A stretch of DNA of 64,000 nt from Tribonema minus (GCA_017506865.1 JAFCMP010000511.1:620001-684000), one strand, 5' to 3'. Positions 33,370-47,500 are shown, numbered from the stretch's first letter. Numbers and translations are program-made. The notes: generated by a model from the sequence alone, not told the origin.

Positions 33370-34160
33370 AAAAGCGTATTTCCCCACACAAATACGCCGT
33401 ATTCAAATACGCCGTATTTCCAGTACGTATTTGGCGTATTTGACGTAGTTGGCATATTCTGGCTTACGCAGTGCATCTACAGCAGACACACAATGGTGTG
33501 CAACCTCAAGTTCAAGTTGAGGTTTGAAAGCAACTGCACTATGCCTCTACTAGTAGGCGTTCAGGGTTAAGGGCAGGGTTTAAAATGAGGGTCAGGGTTA
33601 GGTGTAGGAGCGCGAGCAGCCACGACGACGACGAGGGTGGCGTTCACACGGATCGTGACGGTTAGCGCGTAACCGGTCCGATGGCAGACATCTGATGATG
33701 GCGGCAGCGGTGCTGGCGAGTCTGCTGCACCTGCAACAATTCCTGTCAAGCGAGCATCGCTGCCTGTGTGGCCATCCATCAGCTGTGTAGCCATCCATAG
33801 GTAGCGAAGAAAATGCGCGTGCGCAGAATAAACGATCTTTGTTGAAGTTCGGCTTGATCATCGAAGGGAAGGAAGAGCAAGGGCAGCGTGCCGACCTGTG
33901 CAGCAAGGGGGGCGGAGGTGGCGTCGCCCACGCTGCCTTGTCAAGCACTCCGTGGACATTTGCAAAGGGGTCAGGCATGAGGTCACGAGTAATGCTCAAA
34001 CGTGCAGTAACTGTTCCTGGTGCGCTGTCTCGCTGCTGCTGTCAGCGTCACAACGGAGCGCAGTTGACAGGTCTACGACAACACTGTATTTGCGGCGTAT
34101 TTGCTCACACAGATACGTACTTAAGTACGTATATATGCCCCCGTACTTAAGTACGCATAC
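33370..34160. repeat. Palindromic AAATACG / GTACTTAAGTAC blocks
   Basis: Near 33376-33440, AAATACGCCGTATT-type palindromes repeat at about 15-bp spacing. Near 34085-34160, two copies of GTACTTAAGTAC and related GTATTTGCGGCGTATTTG occur. They could form cruciforms or be binding sites. Confidence 0.6.
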
Positions 34161-35139
34161 GGAGTTGTGCAACCCTAGACATTGGCATAACAATACTCAT
34201 CGTGATGCAGCGACGCTTTGCGTACGCAAGGTGGGCCAGTCGCTGCATCAGCGCACATCTCGATTTGCATGCCCTCAACTATTTAAAAATATGTTTAACT
34301 TGGAAACCAGGACCAGCCCATTTGGGCCTGTAGTATACTTGAAGTTCCTAGGGACGAAGTCACTAGGTCTCCGTTTGCACATCGTGCAAAAGACCCAAAA
34401 TCGCAATAACTTCTGAAGTAGAAGCCTGTTTCTCATCCTGTTTGGTGCATGGAACAGACCATACTGTTAGGTATAATGAGAATGCAACAGATCTGCAGCA
34501 GACCATTTGTGTGATGCTGTGGGTAATTACAAAGCCTCAAAAACAGGGTTTATTCGGATTAAAAGAGTTTCTGTGTGTGTCCACAGAAAACCCGATATGA
34601 TCGCCGGTATCATGTCACATCAGGCTGGCTCGACAGCAATAAGGAATAGACGCGTGCAAAGGAATAGACGCGTGCAACAAGAATGAGCAGCCCCCGTGCG
34701 ACAGCTCGCGGAGAAACACAGCAAGCCTGAGCTTGGGGATAGTCCCCAAGAGCCAGGCACGCAGCACGAGAGCAGGTGCCGAGCGAGGTGCAGCAACAGC
34801 CCTTGCTTCACGGTGAGCAGCGCTGAGCCACTGTGGCAGCTGGTATTGACTACGGCGAATGAAGCCCATGGTAATGGCTGGAGAAGCATCAACACCACTG
34901 GAGTTAATTTCGACACACCTGCTGAGCATGACTAGGCTCAGCTACCACACGTGTGTACAGCATACGCCGAAACGCAGCTGTGGATTAAGTGGTACCCATG
35001 AGGAGCGTGTCTCATGCAACGGTCTGAATGCCTGGGCACAAGCTGTTGCGACGATGGGCTGCTGCCGGCAAGTCCAAGTTCAGCTACTCGACGAGCAAGA
35101 GGAGCACGGCACGGCACTGGTGATTAAGGTGACATGCAG

Positions 35140-35760
35140 GTATGCAGCAAATTGTGGTCGGTTGATTTGGCGACCCGTCAGCAATGAACCTCCATAGGTG
35201 GTGCTTGCCAACTGTTCGCAAAGGCAACTGGCCTGGCTGACTGAAGCTGGAGCCTCGATTCAACATAGAAGCCTGAGGCTTGCAGAGCTGCATGCTGTCA
35301 AACAGGGCAGTGAGCACGCAGAAGACTGCGAGCGATAGACTTGGCGACCCATCAGTCATGAATTTTCATGGCTGGTACTTGCCAACTGTTTGCAACGGCG
35401 ACTGGCCTGGGCTGGCTGCAGCTGAAGACATGTGCAACATGCGAGGGTTGCAGAGCTGCCAGTGCATGCTGTCACATTGGGCCGTGTATGCAGTGAGCAC
35501 GCATCAGGTTGCGGTCGGTTGAATTGGCGACTCATGAACATTGAACTGCCATGGCCGGTCCTTGCCACCTGTTTCGATGGTGACTGCCTTGGGCTGACTG
35601 CAGCTGAAGACATATGCAACATGCGAGGCTTGCGGAGCTGCCTGTGCATGCTGTCACACTGGGTCATGCATGCAGTGAGAACGCAGCAAGTTGTGCTCAG
35701 TTGACTTGGCGCGTCGTGAGCATTGGACTGCCATCTGGCAGCAGGTGTCATGGTAATGCA
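35140..35760 (+). repeat. Tandem repeat, about four copies of a ~180-bp unit
   Basis: Units share GGTTGAATTGGCGA- or GACTTGGCGA-type starts, GCTGGCTGCAGCTGAAGACA, TGCAACATGCGAGG and GCATGCTGTCA blocks. Similarity is strongest between the two central copies. Confidence 0.75.
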
Positions 35761-36751
35761 TTCTTTAAGAGGCCAGGTGATACCAACAATGCACTGGTGT
35801 CAACAGCATCATGTGGTATGAGAGCAGCTGAGGCGCAGACCAAGCTGGCACAGCAGGACGTGATAGCACACTTCTGATACTGCCATAAAACCTGCGTGGA
35901 GTAAGAGCATTCCTCTGGACAGTGTATGCGTTTGAAGCTACATTATGTGGTATCAACAACCTAACATACATGTTACATTGTGTGCTGAACTCCTACTTTG
36001 CCCTGCTTGCCAACATACACATCTGCAGTGTGCAATGAAGCAGCGTCGGGTGTGGTTATGCCTTTGATAACCCCAGGCGGTGGAGCAGTCATCACATTCG
36101 CGCAGCCCTTCAAACGCACGAAATGGCTGCTTACCTGCAGCTCAGCGTGGCTGAAATTTGCGCTTGAAGTCTCTCGAGTTTAAGGGAAAGTTATGCTCCC
36201 GTGTTGATTTGCAATCAGCTTTTGGGCATTTGTAAGATATTACTTATTTCATTGCACACGTTGTCACATGTGCCGCCTCCTGTGCCCCTGCTTCCTCAGA
36301 GTCTGCTGCTGTGCACTGACAACACTGTGCCTGTCTGCATGACCAGCTTTCCAACATGTTTGCAATACAACGACCCTGTCATCAAATTTCCACAGCTTGT
36401 GAGCAAACACAATGCTCCTGTTGCTTTTAGTAGCACCATGGTGCACTCTATCTGCACGAGTCCCTAGGACTTTCCCCCAGCCCGCAGGGCTATTATATAG
36501 TACTAGTGTAAGGTGCCATCCGGGGCCAGTCAGAGCCCCCTTCAAAAAGTTTCAGTCTGGGCCATTCAGGGTGGTTCAGCATCACATCCGGCCTACCTCG
36601 CCCAATGGCCCCGGATGGGCACGCTGAATTACGCCGGAAACCAGCTGCATAGAGTCTAGTATATACTTGGAAACTTTTGAAGTATAGGGGTGGTTCTGGC
36701 ACTGCACCAGTTTGAAAGCACAAACCTTGAATTGACTACATAAGTAGTACC

Positions 36752-36772
36752 TGAGCGAGAATTAATAAAAAG
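36752..36772 (+). repeat. Very short LINE-tail-like fragment
   Basis: GAGCGAGAATTAATAAAA matches the 3' end of the LINE at 61.7 kb and is flanked on both sides by AGTACCTG. It may be an extreme 5' truncation. Confidence 0.45.
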
Positions 36773-37902
36773 TACCTGCACATAGTATTACTGATGACAG
36801 CATGATGTATATGGATGTTGGCTAGCATACGCGCGCAATGGTCAAATACCATTGTACCAGCGCCTGCAACGCTGTTAGATTAGTTGTGCTGTCACAGTGG
36901 TGTTCGCCACACGCTCTATGACAATCACCTGTGGCGTTTGAAGCATGCCACAAACACACACTGCCGCCATCTATGGCACACACGTGGGCAGCCTGGCATA
37001 AAGTATGCACCTTGTACAAAGACAAGTGCCTCCTTGCAGAAACATATAGGCTGTGGATACCGCCACAAGTCAAAACCCTCCCCCTGTCAAAAGAGAGGGA
37101 ACGTAGCTGCCACTGGTGGAGCGGACTTCCTGTCATACGTCATTTCTTACCGCCACCACCACCACACCTCCCACAAGTGTCTGGCCTAGGCTGCTATGCA
37201 TGATCACCAGGGGTGGCAGGAGCGCCGACGGCACCGTCTCACAACCCTGGCGCTATGCACGGGGCAGGACGTGACTGGACGATGAATTGAACAATTGTTG
37301 AACAAGCGCCTAGCCGTTGACACTCTCTCTGTATTCATGCACCTGACTTTCAGAAGTTCACAGTGGTACCACCACCTGGCCAACACGGCGTACCAGAACC
37401 CATTTGGGCTGATAGCGAGGATGGGCGTGCCAGCGGTGGCGCCGTCTTCCTCGAGGAGAGCGCAGCAGGGCAGCACCTCAAGACTTAGTTATCATAAACG
37501 GTAAACTGAGTTTCAAGGGCTTTTTCTCGAGACTTCACAGTAGCGCAGGTCTCACAACAGACAAGGTGCTGTTGTAGGACGCTCGAACAAGTCTCCAGAG
37601 CACCCCTTTGATCAGTTGGCTATATTATCTGCATGTTAAAGTATGATGCTGGCGTGCCACACCCTGGAGCGTGTTCGGCTGCTGTGTGTGTCGTGTGCAG
37701 CTCTGCTGCGTTGGCAACTGCTGGTGCGCACGCCCCAGCGCGACAACCTTGCAGGATCCGCTCCGCCCCATCCGCGACATGAAAGCCAAGCAGCAACCGA
37801 GGCCCTTGTCCAGTAGTCAAGTCTCCAGGGCAGAACTGGTATTGAAGTTGGGTGACTAATAGTATGACATGCTGTAGCCCAGGGACATCTGCTGACTACG
37901 CA

Positions 37903-38005
37903 CTTGTTGAAGTTGATATTGATCCTGATGTGATTTGTACTTCAATGTTGTTACTTTAACTTGTTGAAGTTGATATTGATCCTGATGTGATATTGTACTT
38001 CAACG
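37903..38005 (+). repeat. Direct repeat of a ~48-bp unit
   Basis: CTTGTTGAAGTTGATATTGA and the following CTGATGTGAT...TACTTCAA occur twice, at 37903 and 37960. The unit includes two copies of the TTGAAGTT motif. Confidence 0.9.
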
Positions 38006-38099
38006 GTGATATATATACTTCAACTTCATGCTAACTTCAACTGTCATCATCACTGCTCAACGTGCAATAGCAAGGCTCCACCCATCTCAACTTCAACTA

Positions 38100-38325
38100 G
38101 ATGTGGCTCAAGTCATGTGAAATCACACTTCTTTGCACTAGCTAGTAGGCTTAATCTTTGTGACGATGCGCTGCGCGTCACCGCTGCAGCCATGCTCTAC
38201 GCCGTGGCCATACCGTGCTCTGGCCGCGGAGAATGATTACCACATCGGCTCCGCTGAGGAAAGGGACGTCCTGTTCGACGGCGACGGCAGCGATGACCGC
38301 GAGTTGACTGATACCGATACGTGCG
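38100..38325 (+). pseudogene. Partial copy of exon 3 (and upstream intron) of the Pro/Thr-repeat gene
   Basis: Corresponds to about 32375-32605 at high identity, from the intron sequence through the CGCTGCAG acceptor to GAGTTGACTGATACCGATA. It stops before the P-T repeat. It differs by an in/del and substitutions and has no partner exons. It ends about 250 bp before the GH5 start codon. Confidence 0.8.
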
Positions 38326-38570
38326 GTCATGCATAAACTCTTGCCACGAACGTTCAAACAGAAAGTGGGGGGCCTGCACCCTCGCCAGATCCCCCTGATT
38401 GGAGTGCACAAGTCACTCACTCACTCTGAGATTCACTCTGCCTGAATGAAAGCAGCGTTTAAGATTTTGGTCGAAGGGGTCTGAACGGCCTACTCTTCAG
38501 CATTGTTGTTGGCCCGAAAGCGGTTGATTCTTCATGGCCTCGCACCATAGACTTGACGAGCTGGGCAAGG

Positions 38571-41500
38571 ATGGTGCTGAAGTTTCTGGCGCTTGCGCTG
38601 GGCTGCGCCAGTGCAGCACACGCGCCTTTGCGTGGAGCTGCCGGAGAGCTCGGACCACACTCACTAGGAGCGAGCGAGGTAATAAAAAATCATCGCTGAT
38701 CGTGTTGGTGATGTAACTAGAAGTGCCACTGGCACTGTTGCCGCTGCTCGTCGCCAACAAGAACGACGTCGTTGCTGCCGCACGCTTTGGATTACTCTTG
38801 TGCTCCACTCTGCGAGCAGGGTTTTATGTTCACAGGTGATTCGCGTGAAGCACCACTGTGCTTGGACCTCCGTTCACATTTTACGGGAACAGATCTTCCA
38901 ATTTCTGCTGTGGCTAGGACAAGTAAGGAGGGTCGCACCGCCTGCTGGACGTGCTATCAGGATACACAGAATCCGGACTAGTTGGCCGATCTGACATAGG
39001 CATCGGCGCCTCATTGAGCATTTGAGCAAGTCTGCTGAGTATGACTCTCTGGCACGGGGAGTTCGCTGCGCTGCAGCGTGCCATGCAATCTCATTGCGCA
39101 AAGGGTTCGACTCGATGATACGACCTCGTGGGCGGCCGCTCAGGCAACCTTCAGTCAGCACTGAGGGCACACAGCACACCAGCATTCACAAAACCGCGAT
39201 TGTGTGTGCACCTGTCACCAACACCCTTTATCATGTGGCTTCATCATTGCGGTGAGCGCCACATCGGCACCAGGCCGCCTTGAGCGTGTGTGCTGCACAC
39301 GAAGTTTTGCTCCTGAGGGTGAAATTAACCTGTGTTTCTTTGAAAATGTAAAACAATCCAGACACCCTCCAACCTCTTCACCCAAGGGCAAACATGCCAG
39401 CCTGCAATGCCTTTCACACGACTATGTGAAGTGGGCACAGCAGCACACAAATGACTGGCGCAACCGGGTTGTGGTGATCTCAGTGCGCACAGTGTTTCCA
39501 CTGTGCATCCGCTAACAGAAGGCTCCATTTGCAGCAACCTAGGTATAGTGGTCGCCACTCGTGCTCGCATTCCGCACATCCGATGGCAGCAGCAACAGCC
39601 TCAGCAGAGGCAGCGGCAGCGCATGTTCAGTGCCACACAACAATAAACCCTGATGAAGTTAACCTACATACCATGTCAGCGATTCAGCAATTTAAGAAAT
39701 GAGCATTTATGAAGGCCAGCCTACCATGGCGGTGTTTTCAACGGGGCCATGATCGAATTCAGGAAGAATCTCCTTGAAGTTGCTAGAATGGGGCGGCGCC
39801 CGTGCTAGCAAAATCCGTGCGGCAGGACCATACCAACCCATGTACAGGCATACATGCCCTAGGCGTGCCTCTTCAACAGGCAGCGAGACAAACCTCAACC
39901 CGCTGTTACAGGGGGGGGGGGGCGACTCACGGTCGTGCGCGCACGATCGCTAGGGCAGAGACTAGCGTTCAGGGTCGACAACCAACAACCCTCAACACCC
40001 AACTTCAACAGCGCAACGGGGCGCGTCACCCTTTGCACTTGCGGTTTTGTCTGCTGCAGCAGCAGCAGCAGCATGCGCGGACGCAGCGCAGCGACCTTCG
40101 CTCACGGAATCTCCCCGTGGCGGCGGCGGCGCCAGCAGCAGCAGAGGAAGTCTGCCTCGAGGCCCTGGAATGGGAGTCGGCGGGCGGGCGCGTGCTGCTT
40201 AACGGCGAGCCTTTCCAGATCAAGGGGATTTCGTGGTTTGGCTTTGAGACGGAGACCAACGTGGTGCAGGGGCTGTGGGGCGGCGCCAACACCATGAACA
40301 CGTGAGTGCAGCGCCGCAAACGCCGTGAGTGAACGGTGTGAACACGGCAGTGCACGCTGAGAGCACGGCAGTGAACGCTGTGAAACCGTGAGTGAACGCC
40401 ATGAATACGTGGGTGAAGGCCGTGAAAGCTTGAGTGAACACCATGAACACGTGAGTCAACGCCGTGAAAAACAGCGAGTGAACGCTGTAGACGCGTGAAT
40501 GTGGCGGCGGCAGCGGCGGCTGCCTTGTTGAAGTTGAGGTCTGTGAGTTGTCGCGAGCGCGCTGCTACTTGGGTAACCGAAGGTGTGAGACGGTCAGTGT
40601 ACTGGCAGCGACAGCAAGCCAACGGCTGCCGCATCATTGCAGTTGAACTTGAAAAGTGTTTAGTTACTGTGCGTGGATTGCGGCACTCCTCTTGTGACTG
40701 TCCACCCCTCCAGCAGAGCTGTTTGAGCAGCGCTTGTGATCCAAACACTCCAGCACGCAAGTGATTATTGTAACGCACACAAATGCGCCCGAAAGCTCTG
40801 CTGCAGTCATTGTGGTGCACTCCTTTCGGTGCTGTAGTACATTGATGGTACCCACTTTGCTGAAAGTATTTCTTCATGCTGCAGAGCTGCACGAGTAGAG
40901 CACCTGCTTCGATGTATAAGATATGGCTGGCAGTGATAGCATTGCTCTGGTACTACAACAGGCATAGTTGCTGGTCTACCTTCTCAGACGCATTCACAAA
41001 TTGCGATGATTGAGCTACAGCAGGTGTATGTAGGTACGCGCAGTGCATCGATGGTCGTCTACACTACCTCCGCCTTGCTGTGCCTGAAACCTACATGCCC
41101 CACCCTCCCACGCACACTCTACGCTCCCCCTGCAGCGTTCTGGGCACGATGCGGGCGCTCTCAGCGTGAACGCCCTCAGAATACCCATATCGCTGCGCCT
41201 GATACATACCCCAGCCTCGCTGATGATACGCGCTTCCCGCACACCCGAACCCCCCCCCCCCTGCAGCGTTCTGGGCACGATGCGCGCGCTCGGCGTGAAC
41301 GCCCTCCGGATACCCGTGTCGCTGGACCTGGCGCTGGCGCCGCTGACGCGCGTGCAGGTGGCGGACTGCGTGGAGTGCGCGGGGGCGTTGGCGTGGGATG
41401 TCCTCGACCTCCTCTTTGATAAGGCCGCGGCTTACGGCATGCTTATCATGCTCGACATGCACAGGCTCAACAGGGTGCGTGCCGCAGCAATGTGTTGTGA

Positions 41501-44500
41501 CTCCGCAGCCGCGCTCAGCGCAGGGTTAGGGTTAGGGGGTAGGGTTAGGGTTAGGGTTAGTCGTACGGCATGCTCATCATGCTCGACATGCACCGGCTCA
41601 ACAGGGTGTGTGCGGAGCGTGCCGTTGCTGCCGCTGCGGCAGCAGTGTGTATTCAGACTCCGTCATGGCGCTCAATGCGTACGGCATGCTCATCATGCTC
41701 GATGCACAGGCTCAACAGGGTGCGTGCTGCGCGCTGCCGTTGCTGCTGCATGTTTGGACTCCGCAATCGTGCTCCATGTGTAATACATTGTGTATGGCTT
41801 GCAGTCGGGCTCGACATGCACAGGCTCAACAGGGTGCGTGCCGCGCGCCGGTGCTGCTGCGGCAGCATTGTCTTTGGCTCTGCAAATAGTGCTGAGAACT
41901 GCTGCAGCGTGCGTGTTTTAACGTGCAATCGGGCTTGACATGCACAGGCTCAATGGGGCGTACCGAGCGCTGCTGCAGCGGCAACGCGTCTGACTTGCAA
42001 TCGTGCTTAGCAGCAGCGCAATGTGTTTTTGACTCAGCAGTCATGCTGGACACGCCCAGGCTCATTGGGGTGCGTGCCGAGCGCTGCTGCAACGTGTGCA
42101 CCTGCCGCATCACCCTGCACGGGCTTGGCAAGGAAGGGGGTGCGCGTTTGTGGAGCGCTGTTGAGCACTGCTGACGCGGCGCGCAGCGGCACCGCGACCA
42201 TTGACCCTCGGAGTCCATCGATCACATCGCCGTTGCACGCGTGACGCTGATGGCACTGCTCAGCGCCTTGATTGTCAACTTGAAGTACTGCACTCGAACG
42301 CCCCTCTCAGCAATGGATTGACCGCGCAACGACAAGCGAAGGGTGTCCAGTGATGGCCGCTTTCAAGCTCTAAAACACGCGCGTATATCGGCGCCCGCGA
42401 CTCCTGATCTCACTGCCTGTGTTTGTACAGCAAAGTATGACACTCACCGTCAGCGCATGGGTCTGAACACGTTCACACTCTCTCTATGTCTCTGATAGCA
42501 GCCGCCCCTGGAAGTACACGTAATCCGCCCAAGGGTTTATGATTAGGTTCAGGTTTAGGGTCAGGCTAGGGTTAGGTTTAACCTGCTGACCCCGCCATCT
42601 TGTCAGCAGTGACGTTCACTGGGCAAATTTTTCAGCAGTATGCAGTTCAATGCGCTACAAACACAGAGGCTAACGTGCTGCTCTCGCGCGTTTCTCGCTC
42701 ACTGCAGCTCGCACAAACCGGGCTGTGGTACGACGCGCTCCACACGGAGGCGGACTTCAAGCAGGGCTGGGTCAACCTCCTGACGCGCTTTGGACAGAAG
42801 CCAAACCTGTTTGCGATCGACCTCAAGAACGAGCCGTCCGGACTGGCGACGTGGGGCCAGGGCGTGTGAGTCACCTCAGCTCGCAGCCCTAACCCTAGCT
42901 CCCATAACCCTAGCCCTATGTTGAAGCTGTTGCATGCATGAACGACCCATTGCCTTGTGGGCTTTCGATCTGCACTCTGTTTTGAATAGTGCCACTGGGA
43001 CCTGTGCGAACAGAGTAGTGCAACTTCGTGGAGTTGAGGCTATACGCTGCTGGCGCAGACTCACGACATGAGGCCAGGGCGAGTGAGTCAGCGAGTGAGT
43101 CAGCTCAGCTCAACAATCTCGTTGCGGCATGCGCACGTAATTGTCCAATGGGCATGGGGTCTGACTTCTTCATAAATGTACAGACAGCCCCAGCGTCTGA
43201 CACGCGTGCCAGCGCTCAGCATTGCGCACGCGCAGCTGTATAATGTTCACTGGTGCAGCCACTGCTGAGAGAGGCAGCAGTCCATGCACCGCACTGCAGA
43301 AGTACGCGCGTGCGTTTCGGTGCTGCGCTTGCTTCTTGCGAGCGCTACGTAGAAAGGTTTAGGGTTAGGTCTCGTCCCGGCTTCCCAGAACAAGTGACAT
43401 CAGTGCTCAGCATTGCGCATACATGGCCTTCGCTGTGGTTACAGTGGTGCTGCTACTGCTATGAGAAGCACAAGTCTATGCGCCGCACCGTAAAAGTGCA
43501 TGTGCGCTTCGGCACCGTGTTCGCTGCTCGCAGCCGCTGCAACGGGCCTTTTTGCAGCCCCACGCGGCACAACAACCACTGCGCGCATACACAACAACTG
43601 CCCGCATACACAACAGCCGCCCGCATACACAACCCTTGTCGCAACTTAGAGAGCTCACTAGCCTGCTGCTCCGCACCAACAGAGGCAGACATCAAGGTGA
43701 CCAGGGCACCAGAAGACCGACGCCAGTTTGTCTGCTGCTAGAAGTGCTGATGGTATTGTGGTCTGCCTGCCGGCAAGCGTAACTGCCGTAACCGTCAAGC
43801 GCGCAAACGGCAATGAGCATGTAACTGCCATACTTCTATGCTCCAACAAACCTCGCCGATACACACCCCCGCGCGCTGCCTGCACCCCCCACTGCAGCAT
43901 CGCAACGGACTGGAATCTGGCAGCGCAGCGCATCGTGGCGGAAATCACCACGCAGCTACCGGATTTCAACAGGCTCATATTCGTAGAGGGCGTCGCCACC
44001 ACTGACAAATGTCCCACCCAGTACCCGTTTCCGGATCCCTCCTTCAACAAGGTACGTAGGCATGCTTGTGCACAGCGCAGCGGTGATCTTTATGGCATCG
44101 ACGCCACCGCAAAATCGCCCACCCAGTAAGTTACCCCTTCCCCAATCCCTCCTTCCACAAGGTACGCACAGCGCTACGGGAATTTTTTTGGCGTGGGCAC
44201 CACCGCCTACACCACTCACCTAGAACCCCTTCCCCAGTGCCTCTTTGGACAAGGTACGCACCGCGCCACGGTGATTTTCATGGAATCGGTTCCACCGCCA
44301 CACCAATTACCCAATACCCCTCTCCCGATCCCCCTTTCAACAAGGCATGTATGTAAGCGCAACGGTGATTTCTATGGGCGTCGTCGAGGAATCGGCGGGG
44401 ATTTTCTAGGTGATGAGACTAGGGTGCGCCATTGACGGTGAGCTGCGGCCTATGCGTCAGTGTGTCTCAGCACTGCGTGGTCGAGCGCTGCCACAGCGCA

Positions 44501-47500
44501 GTACAGCGCAGCGAGCATACATACATGCCCATGCTAGCAAGGCCACGTGCGCATCTTCGCCGCGCACCTGAGTGAAAGGCATGTCGGTTAAGCTGCTCAC
44601 TTCAGGTGGCAAGGGATGAAGTTTATGAAACACGCGTCGTCGAAACTGCTCACTTCAAGTGGCAACAGTTGCCATTTTGGGGGCCCAAAACCGTGCCCCG
44701 CGCACCTCAGCAAAAGGCACGTCGGTCAAGCTGGTCACTTCAAGTGGCAACAGTTGATGTCTTTGCCACATCGGGGGCCAAAACAAGTGCTGGGAGGTGG
44801 CCCCCTGCCGTTCCCCCCTGTCCATGAGCGCTGCAGTTCCTGGGGCCAGGGATGGCGTGTCAGCAGTTGAAGTTTTTGCTACATGGCGCCTCAAAAGCAG
44901 CGCTGGGAGGTGACCCCCTTTCCTCTCTCCCTTTGCTGAGCACTGCAGTTCCTGGGTCAGAACTTGGACGGCGTGGCGACGGTCCCCATTGACTTTGGGG
45001 ACCCTGCTCTCAACAAGCTCCTTGTCTACAGCCCGCACGTATACGGTACGTATCACGGCACACCAGCCTTGTGTATTCATACCTGCTTGTACAAAAAGGT
45101 AGCGTTGGGTTAACATTAGGGGTTAGGTTGTGGTGGTCATATGCAAGTGGGATTGAGGGCGTATTGAGAGCGAAGTTTAGCGCGGCGCGCAGCGCGTCCA
45201 GCAGCGGGAGGGTTTGGGTTGCAACTAACCCTAATCTCTACAGTATGTATCATGGAACGTCACTTTATGCACACGCACTCGCTTGTACAAATACTTCTCA
45301 CCTGTACAAACACTTCATGAAACTGCATAGACGCTGCAGCTAGGCACTTGCCCATCGAGATTTCGGTTCGCCAAAAGCAAAATGTCATTGCCTGCGCCAT
45401 TCAAGTATTCCAGGCGTGTTGGCATTACTTACGCTCTGACTCTGCATCTACTTGGCGTCCACAAGCTGCAGTACTCTCACTGCAGTGCACCGATGCATGA
45501 TTCCTGCAGCATGCGCGAGCACAACTAAGCCCACAAGCGAGCACCGAACCCGAAGCGCTGCCTTGCAGATCAGTGCTGCCATTCCACCTAATTACATGAG
45601 ACAGCGGTCCTCCTAGCTGAAAACTCCACGATGGCCGAGTCAAATTCTGGGTTGTGATGTTGCACAAAGTCTGGCTCGCAAATACACGGACGCAAACGTT
45701 TGCTACGATTTATATTTCATCCAGATACAGCATACATAGCACAGTGAGCACCTAAGTGCACACATAGACAAAGTGCACGACGTCAACATCGTTGTATCAA
45801 TCATTTCGTGTGTCACCTCTGGCGTCCAAAGGCACTGAATTCAACAGCGCAATGCAGGCATAGACAGCGGTCGCGCATGTCCTGAGCACTGCTGTCACGC
45901 GTCGCAACCGCAGGCTCATGTCCTGAGCACTGCTTTCGCGCACATGTGCTGAGCGCTTGTGTTGCATGCTGCACCGCAGGCCCTGATGTGCTCATCCAGC
46001 CCTACTTCAAGGACCCGACCTTCCCCGCCAACATGGCTCAGATCTGGGACAAGCAGGTGCGGCGCTTGCTGAGCGTTGATGCGCTGTTGCTTTTGTGCTC
46101 AGTGCTCACCGGTGTATCTGTTTCTTGATTTTCTATAAACCGCTGTTGAAATGCCCGCTGAGTTCTGGCTCAGGCTCGCTTCTTGACTTGACCACGTAGT
46201 ATTTTTTTTCTTGCTGCACATTCATTGTTGGTTGCCTTGTTGCCTCAATGGCCATGTCAGCTGGCGCAGATTACACGAAACTACTCAGGGTTAGGTTAGG
46301 GTTAGGGTTAGGGTTACTCAAAAACGCTGCAGTTTACACCAGGCCTCTCAAACCTGGGGGGGCTACCCTCATTTTTAACTCTGTCAGACTGAATCTGAAG
46401 AATGCTGGGCTTGTGGAGGTGCCCTGGTTGCTCATGGCCATTGTAACTCAATTTTTTGAGCGGAAGGCTGATGCTTGACACTGCAGTGTCGTCTGTCTGT
46501 GTTGCGCCTCGCATGAGCTTTTCGGCGCATGTCACGCGCTCTTCCGGCTAACTGAACTGTTCCAATTGACAACAGTCGTGGCGTTGGCTTCCGCATATTC
46601 CACATACTTCATACTTGAAGTGTCTAGCATATGGCGCCCAAAAAGAGCTTTGTGGGGTAGCTTCTATTTCCGTACAACCGAGTCATGCTTCATGCCGAAC
46701 GCGAGACTCCCCAGCAAGCCAGAGGGGTCTCACTCTTCACCACAATTTTCAAAGCGCGAAGCCCTATTCTTAACTTCAGCTTGACCTTGACTACTTGTGC
46801 AAGTGACGACGCGGCGCGCTCCCCCTCCCCCTCCCGACCCGCCTCTGTCCTGCCTCAGATGGGCTTCCTGAAGCTCAACTTCAACTTAGCCAAAACATGT
46901 GTTCAAGTGACGACGCACCACGCTCACCCTCCCCACACACCTCTGTCCTGCCTCAGATGGGCTTCCTGAAGCAGGCCACGGGCAATGCCGTGGTCATAGG
47001 CGAGTGGGGTGGGACGCTCGCTGGCAAGGATCTACAGTGGGCCGTCGCATTCACAGACTACATGGTGGCTAACTGCTTCAACGACAACTTCTACTGGTGC
47101 GTCTTTAGTTGAAGTTTGTATGTTTTTGTTGTAGTACATTCTACAGTGGGCCGTCGCATTCACCGACTAAATGGTGGCTAATTGCTTCAATGACAACTTC
47201 TACTACTGTGCATCTCTTATTGAAGTTTGTGTAATGGAGGGTCACAGGCTTATTCATATTTACACTGTCTAGCGGGCCGTCGCGTTCACCGACTACATGG
47301 TGGCTAACTGCTTCAACGATAACTTCTTCTGGTGCGTCTCTGTCGAAGTTTTCGTGATGGAGGGTCACAGGCTTGTTTGTACACTCTCCAGTGGGCCAGT
47401 GCGTTCACCGACTACATGGCCAACTGCTTCAACGACAATGTTTACTGGTGCATCTCTCAATGAAGTTTGCGCAATGGAAAGCCTTATGTTCTTTTGTAGC

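Larger units (their letters stand above)
32987..38570. other. Intergenic region rich in repeats
   Basis: No gene model can be supported. It contains AAATACGCC/GTATTT palindromic blocks, a four-copy tandem repeat at 35.1-35.8 kb, a direct repeat at 37.9 kb and a partial copy of exon 3 of the preceding gene at 38.1 kb. Open stretches at 35998-36183 (plus) and 37204-37476 (minus) look faintly coding, but splice partners were not found. Confidence 0.4.

Noticed and set aside
36822-37476. Minus-strand coding-like pieces (TPILAISPNGFWYAVLA; GEGFDLWRYPQPICF)
   Set aside because: Plausible exon fragments, but I could not join them in phase or recognise a family.
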